A DNA stretch of 64,000 nucleotides from Photobacterium kagoshimensis. Lineage in GTDB: Bacteria > Pseudomonadota > Gammaproteobacteria > Enterobacterales > Vibrionaceae. Under the pieces are notes generated by a model that saw nothing but the letters and a program-made list of their open reading frames with translations, was not told the DNA's origin and did no database searches. The position numbers were made by a program, and so were the translations under genes. The stretch lies in NCBI RefSeq assembly GCF_050337045.1, contig NZ_JAKJSO010000015.1, positions 1 through 64,000 on the forward strand, given 5' to 3'. This document shows positions 9,077-17,880 of the stretch, one piece after another. Each line of letters begins with the position of its first letter. Position 1 is the stretch's first letter.

Positions 9077-9238
9077 TTAATGTGAAGCATTTTTGTACGC
9101 CGACTTAAACATAAGTTGAAAACCATCTTGTGTTAAATCTTTCGCGCTGATCCCGGCTTCTTTTAGGCGACGGTAACATTCACCGAGCGCTGCAATCGTT
9201 GCTTCTTGCTGTTGTGCTTTTAGTTGTCTTCTGTTCAT
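9077..9238 (-). CDS. small hypothetical protein (53 aa)
   Basis: An open frame of 53 codons encoding a basic, helical, soluble peptide beginning MNRRQLKAQQ, with CYRRLKEAGISAKDLTQDGF in the middle and ending in AYKNASH. A weak ribosome site (AGG) lies about 11 bases before the ATG. The composition, with a hydrophilic Q/R-rich N-terminus and no internal bias, looks protein-like. The family is not recognised. It lies alone between gcvT and a secreted-protein gene. Confidence 0.55.
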   Translation of the reverse strand: MNRRQLKAQQQEATIAALGECYRRLKEAGISAKDLTQDGFQLMFKSAYKNASH

Positions 9239-9889
9239 TTTATGATACCTAACTGTTATCTGTAATAAGTTAAAGTTACATTATGGGTCATAATTGACCT
9301 CTTTCCATGAATGAAAGCTGAATGAAGTACATTATTCATCCATGAGGACAAATTCATTTCAAAAGGCTATATGGCTCAGACATAGATTAGTTATTAAGTA
9401 AAAACTCAATGTCAACGAAGTGTCAGGTTTTTATCCACCCAAAGAATGAAAATGAAAATCAAAATAAATTGATGTCAAATCTTTTGTTCATGGATTTATT
9501 TTATTAGATACTTCTGAGTGTTACTTATTCTTGGCTTTGCTTATCTACATCATGTTTCAAAAGTAAAAATGCGTCACTATGCAAATAACAATTTTTATGC
9601 GTTATGGTGATTATGCTCTAAATAAAATAATGATTTAAAATGTCTTTTGTTTGATTATTGCGACTAAGTTACGATTAGTTGCGCTCGGAGAGTTTGCACT
9701 TCAAATGCATAAATATAGTGAATGGCAGTGCGCAAATTTTGGTTTTTGTTTGTTCAACATCAACCAATCTGCGTTGGTGCTCGAGAAAGTAATAGAAAAA
9801 AATATTTTTTATTTATGAAATTTACACGACGAAATCGCAGTTAGGATGAGTGGGACTTATCTTTGAATGTGTGGCTACTGTGGAATTAT
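9239..9889. other. long AT-rich intergenic region
   Basis: About 650 bp with no supported open frame. It contains an imperfect hairpin at about 9659-9683 (GCGACTAA...TTAGTTGC) and ends at a plus-strand terminator that has no gene in front of it. A non-coding RNA is possible. Confidence 0.5.
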
Positions 9890-9918
9890 CCGCGCCTGAC
9901 GTACAGACGCGGTTTTTT
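9890..9918 (+). terminator. plus-strand terminator without an upstream gene
   Basis: CCGCG-C-CTG / CAG-A-CGCGG stem with loop ACGTA, then TTTTTT on the plus strand. The minus strand lacks a T run, so this does not serve the minus-strand gene ending at 9924. The nearest upstream plus-strand gene, gcvT, already has its own terminator more than 1 kb away. This hints at an unannotated plus-strand transcript. Confidence 0.6.
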
Positions 9919-9923
9919 AAGTG

Positions 9924-10235
9924 TTATTTATCACGCTGTATGTAGGTGACCTTGCTGAGAGATTGGCCGCTAGTGTCGTCTGTAGCCGTGAATTTTACAG
10001 TTTGAGAACGTATTTGCGGAAGTGAAACAAATACGCGTCCATATTCATCTGTTTTGGTACTCCCTAAGCCATTAATATTGGTGGTAACTGTCGCTCCTTC
10101 GACTCCTTTACCATTTTCGCTGACCGTTATCCACGCGCCATCATTAACTGATGACACATTCATACGATATTCAGCTGCAGCGGCAAACGACATGGCTAAC
10201 CCTGCCATAAGTAGACTAGCTCGGATCATTTTCAT
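9924..10235 (-). CDS. small secreted protein with Ig-like fold
   Basis: 103 residues with a clear Sec signal (MKMIRASLLMAGLAMSFAAAA, cleavage near AAA-EYR). The mature part reads like one bacterial beta-sandwich repeat: NGKGVEGATVTTNINGLG ... TDEYGRVFVSLPQ, the pattern of carboxypeptidase-regulatory/Ig-like domains (a 'transthyretin-like' GxGxxxTDxxGxF motif). The start has a GAGG ribosome site. It probably acts in the periplasm or outside the cell. The specific role is unknown, and no partner gene is adjacent on the same strand. Confidence 0.75.
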   Translation of the reverse strand: MKMIRASLLMAGLAMSFAAAAEYRMNVSSVNDGAWITVSENGKGVEGATVTTNINGLGSTKTDEYGRVFVSLPQIRSQTVKFTATDDTSGQSLSKVTYIQRDK

Positions 10236-10522
10236 AGTTACCTCGTCTTCTCGTTATACACGGAATCTTATTAATTGTGGCAGTAAAATCCTCATATAGC
10301 AGGTCATAACTATTCAATTTTAGAATGTTTAATCTTAATTTTGTTTGTGGGGTCTATGCTTATGGTGCAACCCACCTATAAAGTTTTAATGAGTAGAGCT
10401 CTTTTGTATTAATTGACTCTAAGAGGCGCTAATATCGGGTTATTTCACTGTTTATACATATCAGATATGAATGATATTTGAATAAATGATTTATGTTGTT
10501 TTGCTTTGATTTAGGAGTGATC

Positions 10523-12028
10523 ATGAAGCGCCTGACTTGTTTACCGTTAATACTGGTTACGAATATTGCTTTTGCTAGCGATGTAAAACCAAGCTTTGAA
10601 TGCACTAAAGCTTCCGGAGAAGTCGAGAACTTAATTTGTCACGATCAGGCATTAGCAACGCTTGATCTGCAAATGGACGATTTATATAAGCAGGTTCTGC
10701 CTGTTATCTCTGAGCAGGCGTTGGCGACTTTTAAAGCCTCTCAGCGTGGCTGGATAAAAGGCCGTAACGACTGCTGGAAATCGGATGATGTTTATCAATG
10801 TGTGAAAAATAGCTATGCATTGCAAACTGAAACCTTGGCAGAGAAGGGAGGATTGCTCGTAAATGACACCCCGACTTATTACCAGTGTACTGGCGGAGTA
10901 CACCCAGCGCTTTCCGTACGCTTCTACCAAGTCGACAATCAAGCAAAAGCGATACTCCACTATGGGCTAGATAATGAATTGTTAGATGCAACCGTAAGTG
11001 CCAGTGGCGCTAAGTACATCAATGATAGTGCTAGCTTTTGGTCACATAAACAAACCGCAAGTGTGCAAGTTGAACGGGATAACCTGAGTTGCAATTTAGT
11101 TACTGAAAAACCTAGTCCAATGATCTCTGCACTTGATATTTCGAATTTACAGCAGGCTGAAATTATAGGGGTGGGCGAGGGGAATGAACCTAAACGACTA
11201 TGGCGTGGTATATGGGGAGAAGACTGGCAGAATTCAAGTACTTCAAATGTCGATGACGGTTATTACAAAGTGTCGCTAACCTTTGCAGGGGATCTCGTGG
11301 CTTATGGCAGTGTGATGAACAATCAAAAAGTTCAAGCTGCTGTGATCACCGACTTTCAAACAAGTGGGTCAGGACGTTTTTCGTACCTATCACTATTCGA
11401 TGAGCACTTTGATGCGCAAGGCTATGGCGAAGCGAACAATGTTGCAACTGCGCTTATTGGCGATCGTGTTCAAGTTATCGATCTCTATGTTGAGCCACCA
11501 TATATTGTTGTGAAATCTATTCAGGCGGGTGAACAAGATCCTATGTGTTGTGCTGGCGATCTTGTGACGCAATTTTGGCAATACCAGAACGGAAAGTTAG
11601 TACAGGATGACAGTAAGCTGCAACGTAGCCGCATTAGTCTGGATGTAATCGCAGGGAAAGCCTGGCATTTGGTGGAGAAAGGGCCATTACCTGCGTCTAA
11701 AACGACCCTTTCGGCGAGTACTTTGAAGTTTGAGGAGGGGCAGTTTGTTGGTTCGACAGGCTGTAACAACTACTCTAGTAAAGTACAAAGCTCAGAAGGC
11801 AAAACAGAGATAAAACTCGCCACCATTGCTACCACGCGTAAGGCATGCCGAAGTGACGAAAGTCGACAACAAGAAAAAAAGTTCCTTACTGCGTTAGCTA
11901 AGGTGGAACGCTATGGTTTTTATGCGGGTCAACTCCATTTGTTTTTGGATGATACTGAAGGAGCTGACGTCATGGTTTTTGATCTTATAGAAGATAAAAC
12001 TGTAAGTGAAGATCTGGATAGACCATAA
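10523..12028 (+). CDS. three-domain periplasmic protein: LprI-type, MliC-type and META domains
   Basis: 501 residues with a signal peptide (MKRLTCLPLILVTNIAFA). Domain 1 (about 22-108) is LprI/DUF1311-type: FECTKASGEVENLICHD, then RGWIKGRNDCW, with four conserved cysteines. Domain 2 (about 118-195) resembles MliC, the membrane-bound C-type lysozyme inhibitor: YYQCTGG, then SASFWSHKQTASVQV. A central region (about 200-380) is unassigned, with a CC pair in DPMCCAGD. Domain 3 (about 385-495) is a META/HslJ domain: LKFEEGQFVGSTGCNNYS, then TRKACRS. The start at 10523 has TTAGGAG upstream; an in-frame start 10 codons earlier would spoil the signal peptide. Defence against lysozyme in the periplasm is the likely role. 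Confidence 0.8.
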   Translation: MKRLTCLPLILVTNIAFASDVKPSFECTKASGEVENLICHDQALATLDLQMDDLYKQVLPVISEQALATFKASQRGWIKGRNDCWKSDDVYQCVKNSYALQTETLAEKGGLLVNDTPTYYQCTGGVHPALSVRFYQVDNQAKAILHYGLDNELLDATVSASGAKYINDSASFWSHKQTASVQVERDNLSCNLVTEKPSPMISALDISNLQQAEIIGVGEGNEPKRLWRGIWGEDWQNSSTSNVDDGYYKVSLTFAGDLVAYGSVMNNQKVQAAVITDFQTSGSGRFSYLSLFDEHFDAQGYGEANNVATALIGDRVQVIDLYVEPPYIVVKSIQAGEQDPMCCAGDLVTQFWQYQNGKLVQDDSKLQRSRISLDVIAGKAWHLVEKGPLPASKTTLSASTLKFEEGQFVGSTGCNNYSSKVQSSEGKTEIKLATIATTRKACRSDESRQQEKKFLTALAKVERYGFYAGQLHLFLDDTEGADVMVFDLIEDKTVSEDLDRP

Positions 12029-12082
12029 CTTTGAATGGATAGCTATGAAGATAGCTTGGGTTCAATATGCTCTTGTCTAAAA

Positions 12083-12118
12083 TCGCCTTAGTGTGCATTC
12101 ACAATAGGGCGACTTTTT
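12083..12118 (+). terminator. terminator downstream of the LprI/MliC/META gene
   Basis: Imperfect long stem TCGCCTTAGTG / CACAATAGGGCGA followed by CTTTTTTG, about 55 bp after the stop of the preceding plus-strand gene. Confidence 0.75.
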
Positions 12119-12204
12119 TGTTTTGGTAGTGACATAGCCTTAATACTTGAGGCTATAAAGTTACAGCTCAAAGCGCTGAATGTGTAATAACGAGAAGATA
12201 AGCA

Positions 12205-12540
12205 CTAGGCTATTGGCGGACACTTACACTTGCATGGAATATTAATATCTTGCCCACTGATTGTTATTGCTGGCTGTTTTTCTTGTCTTAATACAACGTT
12301 GTAGTTCACTTCAGGCGGGGTGAATTCATACTCCATATAGCTATTGAGCTTACCGCCTTCAACACGTTCACCATCCCAGCTCACTACTTCCACCGTTATT
12401 TCCGCTGCAGTCTGTTCTGACAACACTTCACACAAAACCGTCTGATCGCAGGTGCCTGCGCAAGTAAAGTCGATACTGTTCGCGAATAATGGTGCTGATA
12501 ATAAACCAGAAATAACCACGGGAAGGGTCAAATAGCGCAT
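12205..12540 (-). CDS. small secreted cysteine-rich protein
   Basis: 111 residues with a Sec signal (MRYLTLPVVISGLLSAPLFA). The mature protein has six cysteines in two groups, TCAGTCDQTVLC near the start and PCKCKCPP at the end, so disulphide bonds in the periplasm are expected. The middle is beta-rich and acidic. An AAGG ribosome site precedes the ATG. Not recognised as a known family. It stands between convergent and divergent neighbours and seems to be a single-gene unit. Confidence 0.7.
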   Translation of the reverse strand: MRYLTLPVVISGLLSAPLFANSIDFTCAGTCDQTVLCEVLSEQTAAEITVEVVSWDGERVEGGKLNSYMEYEFTPPEVNYNVVLRQEKQPAITISGQDINIPCKCKCPPIA

Positions 12541-12657
12541 GTTAGTACCTTTTGTATATTGATGATGTAAATGTTTGTCTATTTAAGAAACTTATTGTGA
12601 ATCATTACTTTGCAAAGAATGTAAATAAGTTGAATTCTGAATAACCTCAATGTGGTT

Positions 12658-12685
12658 TTACGTTACACCAAATGTTATAACGTAA
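12658..12685. promoter_or_regulatory. candidate operator upstream of TonB-dependent receptor
   Basis: TTACGTTA-N12-TAACGTAA is a perfect 8-bp dyad 78 bp upstream of the receptor start, where a regulator would act. It does not resemble a Fur box, so a different regulator is suggested. Function is inferred from symmetry and position only. Confidence 0.4.
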
Positions 12686-12763
12686 CAAGCTTTGACGTAT
12701 TGCTAATTGTTTGCATTTACGTTCAGCAATAAAAACACAACGCTAAATGGATATTGGGAAAAC

Positions 12764-14851
12764 ATGTTTACGATTAAAACATCGGTAGTGTTAGTCGCTG
12801 CGGCACTCGCTCCTTTTTCTGCATACGCTCATCAAGGACAAGAATTTGAAGATAAAATGACTGTCTTTGGGACGCAACATGGTTATCAAGCTGACAATGT
12901 ATCAGCAATGAAAATGGAAATGAGCCCACTTGATACGCCGGGAGCGATCTCCGTTTATGATGAAACGCTTATCGAAGAGCAGGGGGCAACATCGCTTGGT
13001 GATGTATTGAAAAATGATGCGAGTATCTCGGCGGGTAACACACGTCGTAATCGTGAGCGTTTTTATATGCGAGGTTTTGAACTAGAGCCAGATCAAAGCT
13101 ACTTACGTGATGGGCAATTCCACTTAGCTAACTATGCTTTGCCGCTAGAGTTGTACGAGCGTGTTGAAGTACTAAAAGGTCCATCATCGCTGCTTTACGG
13201 CAAATCGACTCCAGCTGGAATGATCAACTTAGTAACGAAGCAAGCGCAGAGTGATTTTCATCTGAACTTTAGCCAAGAGCTTGGTGCTTATAACCATACT
13301 AAAACAACACTGGATGTTGGTGGGGCATTGAATAGTGATGAAACACTCCGTGCGCGTTTAATTGGCTCAACAGCGAAAAAAGAGAGTTACCGTCGTCATA
13401 AAGATGGTTCAGCACTTGAAAGTGAGCGTATGGTAGGTGCTTTGATCTTTGAAGCCGATCTTGGTGACCGCGGTACGGTTCGCCTGAACTACGACCGAAC
13501 GAAAGATGATGGTCACATTGATATGGGATCAGCCTTTTTCGAGAATGGCGATATTATAGGTAGTAAAAGTCTTGTTTGGGATATGCCTTGGGCAAAGCGT
13601 CATAGTACGGTTGAAAATTACGGTGTGAATCTTGATTTTGAACTGTCGCAAGACTGGATGCTAAACACAGGATATAACCGTCAGAATGTTGATCGCCGTA
13701 CTATTGAAAGTAATTGGGGTAAAATTTACAACGAAGGCTCTGCAAAAGCGAATTATGATCCGATCAGCCAAACATGGGATGTCATGGCGCGTGACACCTT
13801 TGATACTTATCGGGTTGATACGGCATATTTGGATTTTAAAGGCCATGTAGATTTGTCTGGCATGGCTCACCAACTCTTGATTGGAGCCAGCTATGTCGAT
13901 TATAAAAAAACAGATCAGCAGCATAAGAAAGGTTCTATTGGCAAGTTAAGCAAAAACGATAACGTGATCATTAATAAGCCGAGTGATCTTGATTATCGAA
14001 AAGGTAGCAAAAAGTCGTTTGAGCGTGAAAGCTTAGGTGTCTACGTGCAAGATTTCGTTGAAATTAATGAACAATGGCATGCTCTGGTTGGGGTGCGGTT
14101 TGATCAAGAAAAGACCAAAGATGAAACGCACAATAATGTGTTGCCTAAATTTGCAGTGATTTACCACCCATCTGATGATTCTTCAGTGTATGCAACTTAC
14201 TCGCAAAGCTTTGAGCCAAAAGATCCCGTTGCTGCTAAATATAAAAATGCAGGCGAAAAGCTGGATGCTGAACGAGGAGAATTGTACGAGTTAGGTGCAA
14301 AGAAAACGCTCTTTGAAGGTTTAATGCTGGTATCAGGCGCGTTATTTAATATAGAGAAGAACAACCTTGTTTACGATGATCGAAGCACGAATACCATGCA
14401 TCAAGATGGTAAGGTTCGTCACCGTGGTATCGAACTAGCAACTGATGGCCAAGTGACAGATAGCCTATCGTTATCATCAAGCTTGATGTGGTTAGATGCC
14501 CGTTATCTTGATCATCCACGCTTTGAAGGCAAACGTGCGAAGGATGCACCGAAATTTGCGATGGGCGCTTGGGCAAATTACCAAATTGATGAGAAGAACA
14601 ACTTTCACCTAGGTGCGCGTTACGAAGGGCAGAAGTACGGTGATCCGTATGAGAAGTTCTCTAAGCCCGCATATACACTTGTTGATCTTGGCTATACCCA
14701 TCGCATAGCACTTAGTGATGATCTTGATGGTTTAGTACGAGTGAATGTCAATAACCTCTTCAATGAAGAGTATTTACGAGGCGGATGTAACCATAATGCG
14801 ATGTATGGTGATGAGCGTACTGTAAAAGCAACATTCCAGATTAATTTATAA
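12764..14851 (+). CDS. TonB-dependent siderophore receptor
   Basis: 695 residues. Signal peptide MFTIKTSVVLVAAALAPFSAYA, then a plug domain: MSPLDTPGAISVYDETLIEE, DVLKNDASISAG, YMRGF and the VLKGPSSLLYGKSTPAGMINL signature of siderophore receptors. A 22-strand barrel follows, ending with VRVNVNNLFNEEYLRGGCNH and a terminal FQINL. It imports a ferric siderophore across the outer membrane with TonB-ExbB-ExbD energy. The plan is that of the FhuA/FpvA class (TIGR01783), but the ligand cannot be deduced. The start at 12764 gives a proper signal peptide; a TTG 19 codons upstream would not. No biosynthetic or periplasmic uptake genes are next to it. A hairpin terminator follows. Confidence 0.92.
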   Translation: MFTIKTSVVLVAAALAPFSAYAHQGQEFEDKMTVFGTQHGYQADNVSAMKMEMSPLDTPGAISVYDETLIEEQGATSLGDVLKNDASISAGNTRRNRERFYMRGFELEPDQSYLRDGQFHLANYALPLELYERVEVLKGPSSLLYGKSTPAGMINLVTKQAQSDFHLNFSQELGAYNHTKTTLDVGGALNSDETLRARLIGSTAKKESYRRHKDGSALESERMVGALIFEADLGDRGTVRLNYDRTKDDGHIDMGSAFFENGDIIGSKSLVWDMPWAKRHSTVENYGVNLDFELSQDWMLNTGYNRQNVDRRTIESNWGKIYNEGSAKANYDPISQTWDVMARDTFDTYRVDTAYLDFKGHVDLSGMAHQLLIGASYVDYKKTDQQHKKGSIGKLSKNDNVIINKPSDLDYRKGSKKSFERESLGVYVQDFVEINEQWHALVGVRFDQEKTKDETHNNVLPKFAVIYHPSDDSSVYATYSQSFEPKDPVAAKYKNAGEKLDAERGELYELGAKKTLFEGLMLVSGALFNIEKNNLVYDDRSTNTMHQDGKVRHRGIELATDGQVTDSLSLSSSLMWLDARYLDHPRFEGKRAKDAPKFAMGAWANYQIDEKNNFHLGARYEGQKYGDPYEKFSKPAYTLVDLGYTHRIALSDDLDGLVRVNVNNLFNEEYLRGGCNHNAMYGDERTVKATFQINL

Positions 14852-14863
14852 CTATCATGACAC

Positions 14864-14893
14864 AAATATGGCCTGCACAAGTAGGCCATATTT
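14864..14893 (+). terminator. hairpin terminator downstream of receptor gene
   Basis: An 11-bp perfect stem (AAATATGGCCT / AGGCCATATTT) lies 12 bp after the stop. The downstream T run is short, but the stem is strong. Confidence 0.7.
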
Positions 14894-14972
14894 AAAGTTA
14901 ACAACGACTGACTATAAGTGAATGCCAAGCGTTGGTTTAAAGGGATATCTGGTAATAAACATCTCTTTTCGA

Positions 14973-15818
14973 TTAAATGAATCGCGCCCATAGCGGCCGT
15001 AACGCCCAAAGCATGCAGAAAGTGATTGAGGGTGCATATTTCTTCTTGTTGAAGAAGAAGCGAGCTTGAGCTTTTAAAAAAGCAGCGCTCATAAAAGCAT
15101 CCGCAAGATCGATAGATTCTTGGATATTGGCTGCTTGAAGTGCTTTGAGTGAACTTCCTGCCAAGAACTGGCGAGCTTCTTTATTTATAACCCAATCTTG
15201 TGCAATACGGTTTGCTTCTTCCATTAACAGAGCTTGTGGCACAACCTTTTGTACTAACCCTACTGTTAGGGCTTCTTCTGCTGTTGGCTTCCAGCCTTCT
15301 TTACCTAACATACGTTGGCAATTCTCCTCACCGAGTAAACGAGGGAAGTGGTAGCTTGAACACCCTTCTGGCGTAATACCTAATGCTGAGAAAGGCGTTG
15401 AAAATGTTGCGTTATCAGCTGCCACAATACAGTTTGCTAGGGTAGCGGAGGTAACACTGGCTCCGATTGCTGGGCCATTAATGGCAACAAGTAAAGGCTT
15501 TTCACAGTTTAGAAACACTTCAAAAAGTCGTTGGTTATTCTTAACGATCAATTCATGTAATGCCTTAGGTGGCATGACTTTTAATGTGCCCGCTAAATTA
15601 ACGCCTGCAGAATAGTACTTCCCCACACCTGTGAGAATAATCGCTTTTACATTCTCGTTGGTATTGGCCAGCGAGAAGGCTTCTTTGAGTGACTCCATCA
15701 TATCCATTGTCCACCCGTTTAGCTTATTAGGGCGGTTCATCGTAATGGTGAGTATATTATTTTCTATACTCGTAAGAAGGTGATTAGCTGCGATATCTGA
15801 AAGCGTTAGGGTAGTCAC
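14973..15818 (-). CDS. enoyl-CoA hydratase/isomerase family protein, ECI2-like
   Basis: 281 residues of the crotonase fold. The motifs MNRPNKLNG, GVGKYYSAGVNL (oxyanion hole), NGPAIGASVT (second oxyanion loop) and ITPEGCSSYHFPRLLG are visible. The PEGCSS stretch with its glutamate is typical of delta3,delta2-enoyl-CoA isomerases of ECI2/PECI type, so isomerisation of unsaturated fatty acyl-CoA is more likely than hydration. The C-terminal end (about 20 residues, ending LWALRPLWARFI) looks unlike the family and may be a changed end. The gene stands alone. Confidence 0.85.
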   Translation of the reverse strand: MTTLTLSDIAANHLLTSIENNILTITMNRPNKLNGWTMDMMESLKEAFSLANTNENVKAIILTGVGKYYSAGVNLAGTLKVMPPKALHELIVKNNQRLFEVFLNCEKPLLVAINGPAIGASVTSATLANCIVAADNATFSTPFSALGITPEGCSSYHFPRLLGEENCQRMLGKEGWKPTAEEALTVGLVQKVVPQALLMEEANRIAQDWVINKEARQFLAGSSLKALQAANIQESIDLADAFMSAAFLKAQARFFFNKKKYAPSITFCMLWALRPLWARFI

Positions 15819-15986
15819 TATGATACTTCCTGTTGAAAAATCACATTAAATAAGACTACGACAGGGTTTTTGTTATCACTAATAATCATGATTATATCGA
15901 AGAGAGGATCACATAAAATATCTTATCTTGGTTGGAAGTGTGATTAATATCTATCTCATTAATGTTTATTTTCTGAAGCAGAACAG

Positions 15987-16018
15987 AAAAAGCCACCTCA
16001 CTATTCGTAAGGTGGCTT
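15987..16018 (-). terminator. terminator downstream of SDR gene
   Basis: AAGCCACCT / AGGTGGCTT stem, followed on the minus strand by TTTTCTG, 30 bp after the SDR stop. Confidence 0.85.
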
Positions 16019-16047
16019 GGTCTATTGATAAGTTATCAGTCAGAAAC

Positions 16048-16770
16048 TTAAGGCTGTTGACGAGTCGCAGCTAGTACGATTTCACGGATACATACGTTTT
16101 GTGGTTGGTTGTATGCATAGCTGATAGCATTCGCAATATCTTGTGGTGCCAGAATGCCGCCCATGTCTTGTTTCCAATCTTCGTAGCCCGCTTTGATTTC
16201 TTCGCTAGTTGTGTGGCTAAGTAGCTCAGTTTCAACAGCACCCGGTGCAATTGTGATCACGCGTACGTCTTCGCTTGCCACTTCTTCACGAATGTTTTCG
16301 CTCATAGCATGTACGGCAAATTTTGTTCCACAGTACGCGGCATGGCTTGGGAATGTTTTACGGCCAGCAACAGAACTGATGTTGATGATAGTGCCGCCTT
16401 TACGTGCCTTCATATCGGCAAGTACACAATGAATACCGTTCATTAAGCCTAGAATGTTGACGTTAACCATATTTTGCCATTCTAGTGGACTTTGCTCATG
16501 CACTAGACCAAGTAGCATGACGCCAGCATTGTTAATTAAGCAGTCTACTTTGCCAAATTGTGCTTCAGCTTCTTCGATAGCTGCTTTAAAGCTAGCCACA
16601 TCAGTAACATCAACTTTGCGGCATAGGGTGTCTGGCAGATTCAAAGCTTCTAAGCGTTCAACGCGGCGTGCTAATAATAAAAGAGCGTATCCTTGCTCTG
16701 AAAGGTGACGTGCGGTTGCTTCACCAATACCTGAACTTGCACCTGTGATAACAACTAGTGGCTTAGACAT
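16048..16770 (-). CDS. short-chain dehydrogenase/reductase (SDR)
   Basis: 240 residues, a classical SDR. It has the nucleotide-binding motif TGASSGIG at residues 9-16, NNAG in CLINNAGVM, catalytic Ser in INISSVAG and the YCGTK tetrad segment. The ARR after the second strand suggests NADP(H) preference. It resembles the YdfG-type NADP-dependent oxidoreductases, but the substrate is unknown. It is transcribed divergently from a LysR-type regulator 230 bp away, the usual arrangement for a regulator and its target, and is followed by its own terminator. Confidence 0.9.
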   Translation of the reverse strand: MSKPLVVITGASSGIGEATARHLSEQGYALLLLARRVERLEALNLPDTLCRKVDVTDVASFKAAIEEAEAQFGKVDCLINNAGVMLLGLVHEQSPLEWQNMVNVNILGLMNGIHCVLADMKARKGGTIINISSVAGRKTFPSHAAYCGTKFAVHAMSENIREEVASEDVRVITIAPGAVETELLSHTTSEEIKAGYEDWKQDMGGILAPQDIANAISYAYNQPQNVCIREIVLAATRQQP

Positions 16771-16869
16771 AAGATACTCTCTCTAAAAATTATTTTATAA
16801 CATGAGGTTACGCAACATAAATGGAATAGCTTGCTGCGTTCTGGTGGCTAATATAAGCCTAGGAGATGA

Positions 16870-16887
16870 AATTGAAAAATATCAATT
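16870..16887. promoter_or_regulatory. candidate LysR-type binding dyad
   Basis: AATTGA-N6-TCAATT, a perfect 6-bp dyad in the gap between the divergent SDR and LysR genes. Size and position fit a LysR-type regulator site, but binding is inferred. Confidence 0.45.
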
Positions 16888-16999
16888 ACTAAGGGTTATG
16901 ATAAGTAAAAACTATGGATAGATAATTTGAAGCGCGTAACCATAAGTGTTATTTATCATGCAGTGTATTTTTAAGATGAATGAATATTAGGAACTGGGT

Positions 17000-17827
17000 A
17001 TGGATTTACGGTTATTGCGTTTTTTTGTTGCCGTGTATGAAGAGCAAAACATCACCGCAGCGGCAAACCGATGCTACGTTTCGCAACCTTCTATTTCAAA
17101 TGCCGTAAAGCAGCTGGAAGAAGAGCTAGGAGTAACCTTATTTGAGCGCCATAAGAAAGGGGTAACACTGACTGAAGAGTCACATCATCTATATCCTAAA
17201 GCCGTACAGTTAATGAACGAGATTCATGCTTTACCTGATCTTTTTACTCAGCGTAAACAAACAACACCGATTAAAATAGCGAACTTTCCAGATTTAAGTC
17301 AGACCGAATTGGCTCGGGTAATGGCTAAGTTAAGCGAAAACTGCCCTGAATTACGTTTAGAGTTGGTTGATGCCAACGATCCATATGCTGATTGCGCGAT
17401 TACGTTAGATATATTGAAGGCTGAAGATGAGATTTTCTTACCGCTTTGGGAAGAGGATTACGTGCTTTGTATGTTACCTGATCACCCTCTGGCACAGCTT
17501 GATGAAGTGAAACCGAGTGATTTGCATCAGTATGATTTTATTGAATGCCCACCGTGTGAAGCGCACCAGCAAACCATCAGCTTATTAGCCTGTGATGGTT
17601 TGTCATTAAATTTACTCGCTAGGGCTGAACATAAAATGCAAGTGATGCACTTGGTACAAGCAGGAATAGGTATTTCTTTTTTACCAACAGGGGTATTGGA
17701 GCAATCGAAGCAGTTGATAACTGTACCTTTGGTTGGGCCTAGAATGTTCCGCCGATTAGGATTGACGTACGCAGCAAGCAAGGCCAATAGCCAAGCATTA
17801 AATGCGGTGATAAGAGCATTACGATAA
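17000..17827 (+). CDS. LysR-family transcriptional regulator
   Basis: 275 residues, at the short end for the family. The N-terminal winged helix-turn-helix is clear: MDLRLLRFFVAVYEEQNITAAA, then VSQPSISNAVKQLEEELGVTLFER. The C-terminal part is a substrate-binding-like effector domain containing LVQAGIGISFLPTG. It probably controls the divergent SDR gene and itself. The effector is unknown. Confidence 0.92.
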   Translation: MDLRLLRFFVAVYEEQNITAAANRCYVSQPSISNAVKQLEEELGVTLFERHKKGVTLTEESHHLYPKAVQLMNEIHALPDLFTQRKQTTPIKIANFPDLSQTELARVMAKLSENCPELRLELVDANDPYADCAITLDILKAEDEIFLPLWEEDYVLCMLPDHPLAQLDEVKPSDLHQYDFIECPPCEAHQQTISLLACDGLSLNLLARAEHKMQVMHLVQAGIGISFLPTGVLEQSKQLITVPLVGPRMFRRLGLTYAASKANSQALNAVIRALR

Positions 17828-17880
17828 AGGCTATAAATATTTAGAGAATCGCGAGTAACCATTATTGTTTTTTGGGTTTG

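Noticed and set aside
12541..12763. Fur box upstream of the TonB-dependent receptor.
   Set aside because: No 19-bp GATAATGATAATCATTATC-like sequence; only the different TTACGTTA dyad is present.
14973..15050. Frameshift at the 3' end of the enoyl-CoA isomerase gene, because its last 20 residues look unlike the family.
   Set aside because: The usual family length is already reached and no alternative frame continues with family-like sequence, so a divergent C-terminus is a simpler reading.
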